Source of the DNA: JACDDK01 sp038198445
GTDB lineage: Bacteria > Actinomycetota > Rubrobacteria > Rubrobacterales > Rubrobacteraceae
Direction of reading: 5' to 3'
Length of the DNA stretch: 14,213 bases
Assembly (NCBI GenBank): GCA_038198445.1
Contig: JBBPZZ010000129.1
Location: 1 to 14,213, forward strand
Part shown: piece by piece, positions 1-6,908 of the stretch
How the letters are laid out: every line of letters begins with the position of its first letter
Numbering within the stretch: the first letter of the stretch is position 1
Notes under the pieces: model-generated
What the model saw: the letters and a program-made list of their open reading frames with translations, nothing else
Database searches by the model: none
Told to the model about the DNA's origin: nothing
Translations under genes and position numbers: made by a program

Positions 1-483
1 CACCTTCGAGAATGAGCGTTCCAGCTTCTGGTCAAGCTCAAACGGTTTCGGGTTCAGATCGAAGCGCCGGACCATAGCCCGCAGTGTCTCACTGGCCCGC
101 ACAAGGCGAACCTCGTCGAGGCTGAAAAGTATGAAGCTCGCCCGCTTCGAAGCCCGCAGGGCATGCATCAATTCCTCCTGAAGTTCCGGGTCGAAGGAAC
201 GTTGCGAGCGCAGCATCTCGTTCTCCGAGTAGACCGCCGCCCCGTTTTCGAGTATGAGCGGAAACGGAATAGGATGACCGGCGAAGAGCCCGTACCGCTC
301 GAAGGTACGTCGTACCGCATGGAGCGGACGCCCGGTAGCCGGCACGAATACCGCGGAACGCTCGTTCGCCAGTATCTCGACATCGTTGGGGTGGATAAAG
401 CCGTCATCGGCTACGAGCGTGCCATCGAAGTCGATGCAGATAATCGTGGTCTTTGCGTCCTCGCCGGTCATCTTCGCATTCAA
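1..483 (-). CDS. HAD-IIB family hydrolase (sugar-phosphatase-like), N-terminal part, truncated by window edge
   Basis: The frame stays open to the left edge, so only the first ~161 residues are visible. The N-terminus carries HAD motif I, IDFDGT, with the nucleophile Asp at about residue 18 and the acid/base Asp at 20. A motif II-like segment FVPATGRPL follows, and then ILENGAAVY, which is typical of Cof/sucrose-phosphatase-like HAD-IIB enzymes that dephosphorylate sugar phosphates or related metabolites. The proposed start is a TTG at 483 because AGAGGAAAG (491-500) lies 7 bases upstream. An ATG at 471 is possible but would sit about 19 bases from that site. It is the last visible gene of the minus-strand block, about 250 bases after the acetamidase, and may have its own promoter. 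The family is confident; the substrate is unknown because the cap and C-terminal motifs are outside the window. Confidence 0.85.
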   Translation of the reverse strand, partial: MNAKMTGEDAKTTIICIDFDGTLVADDGFIHPNDVEILANERSAVFVPATGRPLHAVRRTFERYGLFAGHPIPFPLILENGAAVYSENEMLRSQRSFDPELQEELMHALRASKRASFILFSLDEVRLVRASETLRAMVRRFDLNPKPFELDQKLERSFSKV

Positions 484-733
484 CTCGGGTCTTTCCTCTC
501 ACGGGACAAGTCACGGTTGGATTGAGTTCGCCACGGACCTCAGCGATTGTCTCACGGTAACCCGCTGCTCGGCCAACGCAGAGGCCGCACCGACCTGGCC
601 CATCAGGGACGACGGATCGACAGGCTTGCTCGCCCGATTCGTGTTAGGTTCAACAGCCGGGCAGGCTTCCCCGCCGCACACGGAGGCCGTTACGACAATG
701 AGTAGCTTGCCCTTACGCCTTGTCGGCCATCCA

Positions 734-1681
734 CTAGGCGGAGTTCGGCAGGTACTTCTTCTTTATGGAGGCGACGAGCGAGTAGGTAGTGTCGACCATG
801 TTGCCCACATACAGGCCGCCGGCCTGGGTGAGGAGCTGGTAGGCGTCCCACCGGTCGAAACCGTGTTCCTCTTCGAGCCAGAGTATAAGTTCGGTATTGG
901 CGATGCGGGCCGCGTCCTCCATCGGGCGGGCGCTGCCGACGACCATGATCTCCTCGTCCGACTCGATGCGGGGCCACTCGATGGCCTTGTCCTTGATCAC
1001 GTCGAACACCACGGTCACTTTCGAGGTGATCTCCAACGCCACCCCGCACAACTCGCCCTGGCCTTGCCTGGCGTGACAATCGCCGGTGTAGAACAGCGCG
1101 CCCTCGTTCCAGACCGGCAGGTAAACGGTATTTCCGGGACGAACATCCGGCACGTCCATGTTGCCGCCGAACGGTCCCGGCGCCAGCGCGGAGATTGCTT
1201 CGAGGTCCGGCGCGACGGCGAGCGTCCCCATGAAAGGCTCCCAGTCGAGCTCCACGCCGAGGTCGTCATTCTTTATCTTGCTGCCCCCGTTCACGAGGTC
1301 CCAGACCCAGACTTTCTCGGGGAGTGGCTCCTGGAGCGTCCGGGTCATGGGCGTCGAAGTCAGGCCGCCGAAGTACGGGATCATGGCGCTCACGGCATAG
1401 TCGCGGGTCGGCTCGATGCTCTCGATACGGACCGCCAGGGTGTCGCCCGGCTCCGCGCCCTCGACGTAGATGGGACCGGTCTGCGGGTTTAGGAACTTGG
1501 CCGTCGCCAGAGCCTTTCCTGGCAAGTCTTCCTTGCTCTTTATCCGGCTCTCGAAGGCGTCGTCGGTGTGGATGGTCACCCGGTCGCCGGGTTTCACCGT
1601 TGCTACCGCCTCCCGGTAAGGGTTGAAGACGTAGCTGTAAGATTCGGGGACCACCTCTATATTCTGGGTTTCCGCGGCCAC
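734..1681 (-). CDS. Acetamidase/formamidase family protein
   Basis: This 315-residue protein is a full-length member of the FmdA/AmdA family, cytoplasmic enzymes that hydrolyse short amides such as formamide or acetamide to ammonia and the acid. Family signatures visible are VKPGDRV near residue 29, the TGPIYVEGAEPGDTLAV block (68-84), GPFGGNMD (169-176), and the conserved metal/active-site region GDCHARQGQGELCG (200-213). The GTG start at 1681 is supported by AAGGAG six bases upstream. It lies 44 bases downstream of the medium-chain dehydrogenase gene, in the same direction, which suggests co-transcription. Family members often act on amides other than acetamide. The neighbouring cyclase-family hydrolase hints that the amide here may be a product of that pathway; this last point is inference. 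Confidence 0.92.
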   Translation of the reverse strand: MAAETQNIEVVPESYSYVFNPYREAVATVKPGDRVTIHTDDAFESRIKSKEDLPGKALATAKFLNPQTGPIYVEGAEPGDTLAVRIESIEPTRDYAVSAMIPYFGGLTSTPMTRTLQEPLPEKVWVWDLVNGGSKIKNDDLGVELDWEPFMGTLAVAPDLEAISALAPGPFGGNMDVPDVRPGNTVYLPVWNEGALFYTGDCHARQGQGELCGVALEITSKVTVVFDVIKDKAIEWPRIESDEEIMVVGSARPMEDAARIANTELILWLEEEHGFDRWDAYQLLTQAGGLYVGNMVDTTYSLVASIKKKYLPNSA

Positions 1682-1725
1682 AATGCGCTCCTTTCTATTT
1701 TTGCCGAACGATCCTCACGTTCAGT

Positions 1726-2763
1726 TTACGGCATTACCGCTACCTTTATGCCCTCGCCGCTGGCCGACATCTCTATCGCTTCGACCGCCGAAGCGAGAGG
1801 GTAGCGGTGGGTCACCATCGGTTCGACGGTTACGTCGCCGCTCTCGATCAACCGCAGGGCCGTGGCGAACTCGCGGCGGCGTGAGTTGGATGTACCGGTA
1901 ACATCCAACTCCTTGTAGTGGATCAGGTTAGCCTCCACCTCCGCCCACCCCTTGCCGGCCAGTCCGGCGAAGACGTTGACCCGTCCACCCGGCCGGGTGA
2001 GCTGAATCGCCTCGTTCACCAATGCCGGAACTCCGATACAGATCACGGCCACATCCACCCCTATCCCTCCGGCTCCCTCTCTGACCGCCTCCGAGAGATC
2101 CTCGCTTCCGGGGTCCACCGTGAGGTCGGCGCCGAAGTCTTCCGCCATCCTCCGGCGGTCCTGCGAGGGCTCGCTAACGATGATAGTCCTCGCCCCGGCA
2201 AGCCGCGAAAGCTGGACGTGGAACAGTCCGATCGGCCCCGCGCCCATGATGAGGACCGCGTCGTCCACACTGGTGCGGGAGCGGCGATGACCGTTGACGC
2301 AGCAGGCGAGCGGCTCTGAGAGCGCCAGGTGCTCGGGGCTCAAATCCTCCCGCGCGACGAAGATGTTACCCAACTCGACCGCCCTGGCCGGAACACGGAT
2401 ATACTCGCCCAGACCACCGTGTATGTCGTAGCCGAACAGGTGCATATCTGAGCACATGTTCTCCATGTCATGCTGGCAAGCATAGCACCGGCCGCATGGT
2501 ATCCCCGGATAGACTACCACCTTCATCCCGGTCTCGTAACCCTGCACGTTCCGTCCAACCTCGGCGATATGACCGGCCATCTCGTGGCCCAGCACGGCTG
2601 GAAGCTTCACTCCCTTCGTCTTCTCCCCGCGTAGGATACGCACGTCCGTCCCGCATACGGTGTTTGCCCCGGTCTTGACGAGGACCTCCTCCGGCCCGAT
2701 TTCGGGGGTTTCGATCTCCTGGATCTCTATGTCGTTAGGTGCTTTTAAGACGGCGGCGATCAT
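1726..2763 (-). CDS. Zinc-dependent medium-chain alcohol/polyol dehydrogenase (threonine/sorbitol dehydrogenase-like)
   Basis: The 345-residue protein has the full zinc MDR architecture: a GroES-like catalytic domain followed by a Rossmann domain. Catalytic-zinc ligands appear as C37, H60-E61 in the GHE motif, and E150. The structural-zinc cysteines are C90, C93, C96 and C104 in the GIPCGRCYACQHDMENMC stretch. The nucleotide site is GAGPIG (174-179), and the acidic residue E198 after the second strand suggests NAD+ rather than NADP+. Family members oxidise secondary alcohols of polyols or L-threonine. The ATG at 2763 follows AAGGTGAT. A 245-base gap separates it from the upstream cyclase gene, so it may have its own promoter; the acetamidase follows closely. 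Substrate unknown; a polyol or hydroxy-amide intermediate is possible. Confidence 0.93.
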   Translation of the reverse strand: MIAAVLKAPNDIEIQEIETPEIGPEEVLVKTGANTVCGTDVRILRGEKTKGVKLPAVLGHEMAGHIAEVGRNVQGYETGMKVVVYPGIPCGRCYACQHDMENMCSDMHLFGYDIHGGLGEYIRVPARAVELGNIFVAREDLSPEHLALSEPLACCVNGHRRSRTSVDDAVLIMGAGPIGLFHVQLSRLAGARTIIVSEPSQDRRRMAEDFGADLTVDPGSEDLSEAVREGAGGIGVDVAVICIGVPALVNEAIQLTRPGGRVNVFAGLAGKGWAEVEANLIHYKELDVTGTSNSRRREFATALRLIESGDVTVEPMVTHRYPLASAVEAIEMSASGEGIKVAVMP

Positions 2764-3008
2764 CTACCATCACCTTCTCTCGCAGTCACTAAAGTCTCCA
2801 TCCCAATCGCCGATGCGACGCCCGGTCTCGTACATCAAGCCCGCGCTTACGCGGATAGCTCTCCATGTAGACCCCCCGAGCATTTCCGGCGGCCCCGACA
2901 ATGCGACCGATACGGGTCATTCTACCAGCGACCTCCCGAACGTCCGGGCGAGAGCCTCGACTTCCGTCCTTCTAAGTTCAGGCGTTAGCCATGCTCCAGA
3001 CTTCTCTC

Positions 3009-3962
3009 TTACGTGATGGCGATGGGCCGGACCATCGAGCCCGTCGCGCCCTTGATCCTCAACGGCAGGCATACGAACAAGAACTCGTAGACTCCGTCGC
3101 GTGCGAGGTCCTCGACATGCACGAGCTCCAGGATGTGGATGCCGCGCTCTATGAGAAGCTCGATGTGGACCGGGTGCGGGTTCTCCGGGTCCGGCGAAGG
3201 GTTCCGCTCGACCGACTCATTGTCTCCCCCCACCATCACGACGCCTTTATCCGCGAGGTACACGGCCACGTCGTGGCCGATCCCCGATCCGAAGTGCCGC
3301 TCCGTCTGCTCCTCGTCCACGCCCCACGCCCGCATGTATCCCGTGCGGATCAGAACCGCGTCCCCGGCCCGGACCTCCGTCCCCTGCGCCTCAAGCGCTC
3401 CCTGAACGTCCTCGGCGGTTATCAGGTACTCGGCCTCCAGGATCTCCACGCCCTTGTAGGCGGGAATGTCTATCAGGACGCCCCGGCAGATAAAGGGCGG
3501 GATGGACGACGCCTCAGCGCTCAGCGGCCCGAAGTCCCCGAGGTTTTCGGCTGCCGAGTATCCGCCGTGCCAGTGGTTGTCGCCACCGCAGGTGATGTGG
3601 CTTAGAGCGTCCAGGTGGGTTCCGGTATGGACGGTTCCGATGATGATGTCGGTGTTCATCGCCATATTCACCTTGTTGACGCCCCGCCAATCATCCAGGT
3701 CCCCCTGGTTGTGAATTCCCTGCGGCGTCCTATAAGTGGTCATTATGAAAGGCGGGTGCGCCGGGAAGACCGGCATCCCCGGCCACCGGCCCGAGTCGAG
3801 GTCGTAGATCTGGCCCTTGCTGGCGAGACTCAACGCCGAGAGCAACTCCTCCGAACCAGCGCGGTGGATGGCGCCTAGCTCATCGTCCTGGTAGCGCGTT
3901 CCGGGAATGTTGCGGAGGTGGAGATGCTCCGCCATACCCTTCCCTTCGGTTGCCTCGTCCAT
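3009..3962 (-). CDS. Cyclase-family metal-dependent hydrolase (kynurenine formamidase/isatin hydrolase superfamily)
   Basis: The protein is 317 residues from the chosen start. It contains the diagnostic metal-binding motif HTGTHLDALSH (residues 112-122; pattern HxGTHxDxxxH), then GGDNESVE (246-253) and the typical C-terminal GATGSMVRPIAI. The superfamily includes arylformamidases, isatin hydrolases and enzymes opening cyclic amides or lactones, usually with Mn or Zn. The frame continues upstream to 4040, but that would overlap the preceding membrane-protein gene. The ATG at 3962 is preferred because AAGGAG (3969-3974) lies six bases before it. It is 55 bases after the two-repeat membrane protein, so the two are probably co-transcribed. 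The long N-terminal extension before the core (about 50 residues) is also seen in some bacterial members. The family is secure; the substrate is not. Confidence 0.93.
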   Translation of the reverse strand: MDEATEGKGMAEHLHLRNIPGTRYQDDELGAIHRAGSEELLSALSLASKGQIYDLDSGRWPGMPVFPAHPPFIMTTYRTPQGIHNQGDLDDWRGVNKVNMAMNTDIIIGTVHTGTHLDALSHITCGGDNHWHGGYSAAENLGDFGPLSAEASSIPPFICRGVLIDIPAYKGVEILEAEYLITAEDVQGALEAQGTEVRAGDAVLIRTGYMRAWGVDEEQTERHFGSGIGHDVAVYLADKGVVMVGGDNESVERNPSPDPENPHPVHIELLIERGIHILELVHVEDLARDGVYEFLFVCLPLRIKGATGSMVRPIAIT

Positions 3963-3968
3963 CAGTTG

Positions 3969-3974
3969 CTCCTT
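3969..3974 (-). promoter_or_regulatory. Ribosome binding site deciding the cyclase start
   Basis: AAGGAG on the minus strand lies six bases upstream of the ATG at 3962. It fixes the start there rather than at the farther in-frame ATG at 4040, which would overlap the upstream gene and has no comparable site. Confidence 0.8.
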
Positions 3975-4017
3975 TCCGTATTGACCCCTAATCTCACAAC
4001 TCTTGGATGGCTGGTTC

Positions 4018-4959
4018 CTACCCGCCGAGCAGCAATCCAACGACGATAACGATAGAGGTCACCGTAAAGATCGCGCTGGCCGGCGGGTCAATGTGGGTGT
4101 CGCCGTGTATGAGGAACGCCCGCGAGTAGACCTCACCGAAGAGCGCCCCCGCTATACCGGCCACCGCGCCCAGAAGAACCGCGAGCGTGGCGCCTCCGCC
4201 GGCCGTAACCACCGCTGCCGCCGCAACAGCCGCTGGAAGCGACATGTGGTGCGTGACCGGGACCGAGAAACCGAACTCGAGTAGTATCAAAGATACGGCC
4301 GAGATGCCGAATCCCAGGACTACACCCAAGGCGGTGTATTCCGGCTTGGCCTCGGCGAATTGCGTAACGATCCACGACGAAAGCAGGCCAGCCCCGAGGC
4401 CGAGAACGACTAACTGGACAAAGCCCTGCTGGTAATCTACCCAGACCCGCTCTCCGCCGGGAACGAACCTGCCGCGACTCTCCGCGTCCGGATCGGTACT
4501 AGGGTCGCCGAACAGACCCGACCTGCCGAACATCAGCCGGGCGACGACACCGGATACAACGACCGTGAAGGCGATCGGGTCCGTGTAGCCATCTATCCCT
4601 ATCCCCGCCAGAAGTTGCACGAACACGTAAGCTCCGACCCCGAACAGGCCGCCGACTATCAGCGTGAGGGGATCGTTAATACCAGCCAGCGGCGCTGCTA
4701 TGTCCCTCCCGTTTTCGAGGTCCCCTCTGCGCCAGGCGAACGCCGCCGCCGCCGCCCCTCCGCCGAAGGAGACGTGAGGGCCGAAAACAGGACCGAAGGC
4801 GACGTTCGTCAAGAAGTCGTAGCTGCTGCCACCAAGGCCCGCCGCGACGCCTAGAATCACCATGAAGCCCGTAAAGACAAACGCAGGGAGCCCACCGATC
4901 GCGGCCGCGAATAGTCCCCCGCCAAAGGCGCAAAGCAGTATCGCCACGTCAAAGTTCAC
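4018..4959 (-). CDS. Uncharacterised polytopic membrane protein with two tandem repeats, candidate transporter
   Basis: From a GTG at 4959 this encodes a 313-residue, very hydrophobic, Gly/Ala-rich protein with roughly eight to ten membrane segments. It is strikingly two-fold. Residues about 8-147 and 181-313 can be aligned by eye: PHVSFGGGAAAAA (61-73) with HHMSLPAAVAAAA (237-249), LTLIVGGLFGVGA (98-110) with ATLAVLLGAVAGIAG (257-271), and DPIAFTV (127-133) with the DP...FTV segment at 291-300. His62 and His238, and Asp127 and Asp291, fall at equivalent places. A polar linker (about 146-176) joins the halves. Internal duplication in a small membrane protein is typical of secondary transporters and channels. 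The open frame extends upstream to 5229, but that part is unlike the core and runs into the transposase-remnant region. The gene heads the minus-strand block. I do not recognise a named family, and transport of the pathway substrate is inference. Confidence 0.85.
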   Translation of the reverse strand: MNFDVAILLCAFGGGLFAAAIGGLPAFVFTGFMVILGVAAGLGGSSYDFLTNVAFGPVFGPHVSFGGGAAAAAFAWRRGDLENGRDIAAPLAGINDPLTLIVGGLFGVGAYVFVQLLAGIGIDGYTDPIAFTVVVSGVVARLMFGRSGLFGDPSTDPDAESRGRFVPGGERVWVDYQQGFVQLVVLGLGAGLLSSWIVTQFAEAKPEYTALGVVLGFGISAVSLILLEFGFSVPVTHHMSLPAAVAAAAVVTAGGGATLAVLLGAVAGIAGALFGEVYSRAFLIHGDTHIDPPASAIFTVTSIVIVVGLLLGG

Positions 4960-4965
4960 TAAAAA

Positions 4966-4974
4966 CCTCCTCCT
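4966..4974 (-). promoter_or_regulatory. Strong Shine-Dalgarno deciding the GTG start of the two-repeat membrane protein
   Basis: AGGAGGAGG on the minus strand ends six bases before the GTG at 4959. This supports the 313-residue protein over the longer open frame, which would add 90 unrelated, Arg-rich residues. Confidence 0.85.
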
Positions 4975-5246
4975 CGGGCGCCTCTCGGTCACCCTTCCCT
5001 GGCCGGAACGACGTTGTCCTGGCTCTGTCCTAATGGCGAGGCCTATCGGCGCTTCCAGACTCCTGGTCCGCCAAATCAGCTTCCTGTTCCCGCCAAGCAG
5101 GATATTGCATCCGCGAATCCCGGTCAACGACTTTCGGCCCTGGTTAGGGCATTTTGTCGAGCGCCAGGGTTCGTATCTCCCAACCCCACGCGTGAATTCG
5201 CGCTTCGCTCCCCGATACACGAGCCCCACGGACTTCGTTGCGGACT

Positions 5247-5515
5247 TTACCTTTTACCAGTGCGGGAGCAGCGCGCCGCGCTCAGCCAAAGTCTTCCCGA
5301 GATCTCCCTGCGGTAGGCGAGGTCCGCCAAGAGCCTCCTCGCCGTTTCACCGCCGAGAGCCCCTCGGGAGTGTTGGCTGGTGTGAACTCGTAGGAGTGCG
5401 GCGCCCCGTTGGCGGCGCAGAGGCGGTGCAGCTTTACGCCGTAGAGTGCGGAGAAGTGCCACCTGACCCAGTGATCCACTCGAAGCCTGCTGACTGGGAG
5501 ATTTGCCTGTGCCAT
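5247..5515 (-). pseudogene. Frameshifted DDE transposase remnant (IS4/IS5/IS982-like)
   Basis: The minus strand reads LYGVKLHRLCAANGAPHSYEFTPANTPEG in one frame (two consecutive pieces: LYGVKLHRLCAANGA and PHSYEFTPANTPEG). This is the typical 'YGxKLHxLC..NG.P....LTPAN' block of IS4/IS5/IS982-type transposases. The next expected block, RRLLADLAYR, occurs in a second frame just downstream, and an LAERGALLP-like continuation occurs in a third frame near 5255-5300. At least two frameshifts, probably with a small deletion, have therefore broken the gene. No N-terminal domain and no terminal inverted repeats were found. It is a dead fragment; the exact IS family is uncertain. Confidence 0.75.
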
Positions 5516-5753
5516 CTCGGTGGTTGCGTGTGGTGCGGGGGGCGGATAACACGCGGGTTGGTGGAACGAGGAAGCACTTTCGGGAAGGAGGTTTTCAGAC
5601 GTGCGCTCTGGGTTGCTTTTGGCGGCGGCCGCTTACGCAGTCGGCTCGTTGTGAACTGGCGTGAGTAGGATGTCAGCCCTGGTTCTCGCCAGATTCTCAG
5701 TGTTGGTGTCACGGCGACCGGATGGGACGAAGAATTAAGGTAGAGGAGGAATC

Positions 5754-6641
5754 GTGGCGGAAAATAGCGCAGAAGCTACCGTGGAGCATAGCGAAACATC
5801 AATTCTAGGTAGGGAACTCTCCGCGGAATTCGTGGGTACGTTTATCCTGATGTTCCTCGGAGATGGCGCTGTCGCCGTATCCGTAACCCTGGCCGGGTAC
5901 GATCTGCTCGGCGTAGCGGTTGTGTGGGCCGTAGCGCTCTCTCTGGCGATCTACGTCACCGGGGCCGTATCCGGGGCGCACTTCAACCCGGCGGTGACTC
6001 TTACTTTCGCCGTCTTTACCGACTTCCCATGGCGCAAGGTAATTCCATACATAATTACCCAGACCGTCTCCGCTTTTGTCGCGGCCGCGCTAATATATGC
6101 ATCCTTTGGCACCGTCATCACCGCGTTCGAGCAGAAGGAGCACCTCACGCGGGGACAGCCCGGCAGCCAGTTGACCTCGATGATCTTCACCACCTACGGC
6201 CCGAACCCCGCTATCATCGGTACGAAAGCGGCGGATATAGCCCAGGTCTCGATGCTTCAGTGGTTCGTTACCGAGATGATCATGACCGCCATGCTTCTCT
6301 TCGTGATCTTCTGCCTGGTTGAGGCGCGAAATGAAGGGCGCCCCCTGGGCAACTTCGAGCCCGTGATGATCGGTCTGCTGGTAGCAGGCTTGATAGGGTA
6401 CGGCGCACCGATCAGCATGACCGCGCTCAACCCGGCGAGGGACTTCGGTCCGAGGTTGTTCGCCTTTTTCGCCGGTTGGGGAGATATCGCAATCCCCGGG
6501 CCGCGAGGCGGGTTCTGGATCCCTATCGTCGCCACAACAGTTGGCGCGCTGATAGGCGGCGCCCTCTACCATCTTGTCTACAAGAAAGCCTTTGTCGTAG
6601 CCTCGGAGGGGGAGCCGGGAGAGGAGTTGCCCGAAGGCTGA
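5754..6641 (+). CDS. glpF: Aquaglyceroporin / glycerol uptake facilitator (MIP family)
   Basis: The 295-residue membrane protein has six hydrophobic spans and both half-helix NPA motifs, HFNPAVT (NPA at 78-80) and LNPARD (NPA at 226-228). The Asp after the second NPA-Arg (R229, D230) and the expanded loops mark the glycerol-conducting (GlpF) branch rather than a strict water channel. The C-terminal half, NPARDFGPRLFAFFAGWG, closely resembles E. coli GlpF as I remember it. It lets glycerol and small polyols cross the cytoplasmic membrane by diffusion, to be trapped by phosphorylation; glpK lies on the opposite strand in this window. The GTG at 5754 follows GAGGAGG by about four bases. At the selectivity filter, W58 and R229 are kept, but the position of E. 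coli F200 appears to be a Thr. A perfect hairpin follows the gene. Confidence 0.93.
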   Translation: MAENSAEATVEHSETSILGRELSAEFVGTFILMFLGDGAVAVSVTLAGYDLLGVAVVWAVALSLAIYVTGAVSGAHFNPAVTLTFAVFTDFPWRKVIPYIITQTVSAFVAAALIYASFGTVITAFEQKEHLTRGQPGSQLTSMIFTTYGPNPAIIGTKAADIAQVSMLQWFVTEMIMTAMLLFVIFCLVEARNEGRPLGNFEPVMIGLLVAGLIGYGAPISMTALNPARDFGPRLFAFFAGWGDIAIPGPRGGFWIPIVATTVGALIGGALYHLVYKKAFVVASEGEPGEELPEG

Positions 6642-6677
6642 GACCAGAAACGATTAGACCTTCCGTGGGTGAAACGG

Positions 6678-6705
6678 CGGCCTGCCGAACTTATTCGGCA
6701 GGCCG
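6678..6705 (+). terminator. Perfect 12-bp hairpin after glpF
   Basis: A 12-bp perfect stem (6678-6689 with 6694-6705) closes a CTTA loop 37 bases after the glpF stop. No T-run follows, as is common for GC-rich actinobacterial terminators. It probably separates glpF from the downstream operon at least partly. Confidence 0.75.
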
Positions 6706-6854
6706 TAAGCTGTCAAGAACAGGTGTCTGTCCGCAGTTCTTTACATCCCTCCACTCTGGTAGAACGAACTTCCTGGGTGGTTGCTCACGGATTTAGCTCC
6801 GGGTTTGAAAGGTTCGAGTGGTATGGGAAGAGAGTTCCACGATGCATCACGGCA

Positions 6855-6887
6855 TTGAAACCGAGCTTATAAAATTCCGTCTATAAA
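6855..6887 (+). promoter_or_regulatory. AT-rich putative promoter of the 6909 operon
   Basis: An AT-rich island lies upstream of the gene starting at 6909. TTGAAA is at 6855-6860, and two TATAAA boxes are at 6868-6873 and 6882-6887. The spacing from TTGAAA to the second box is about 21 bases, longer than the optimal 17, so the pairing is uncertain. The contrast with the GC-rich surroundings is the main evidence. Confidence 0.35.
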
Positions 6888-6908
6888 GCGAGACAGAGGA
6901 GATATCGT

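Larger units (their letters stand above)
4960..5753. other. Divergent intergenic region without an intact gene
   Basis: About 790 bases separate the minus-strand membrane-protein gene from the plus-strand aquaglyceroporin. The only recognisable content is a decayed transposase segment (about 5247-5515), plus the two ribosome binding sites at the edges. Promoters for both divergent operons must lie here, but no convincing -35/-10 pair was seen by eye. The region probably marks an old insertion between two transcription units. Confidence 0.6.

Noticed and set aside
484..733. Possible small gene or regulatory RNA between the acetamidase and the HAD hydrolase.
   Set aside because: No convincing frame, hairpin with T-run or riboswitch-like structure was visible by eye.
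386..1492. A 368-codon plus-strand open frame over the acetamidase gene.
   Set aside because: It has low-complexity Arg/His/Gly-rich translation and no motif; the acetamidase on the other strand explains the coding signal.
2764..3008. Possible small gene in the 245-base gap between the cyclase and the dehydrogenase.
   Set aside because: No frame there has a good start with a ribosome binding site or a recognisable product; it is probably a promoter or untranslated region.
4960..5229. N-terminal extension of the membrane protein to an upstream ATG.
   Set aside because: The extra 90 residues are Arg-rich and non-membrane-like and read into the transposase-remnant region. The GTG at 4959 has an AGGAGGAGG at ideal spacing.
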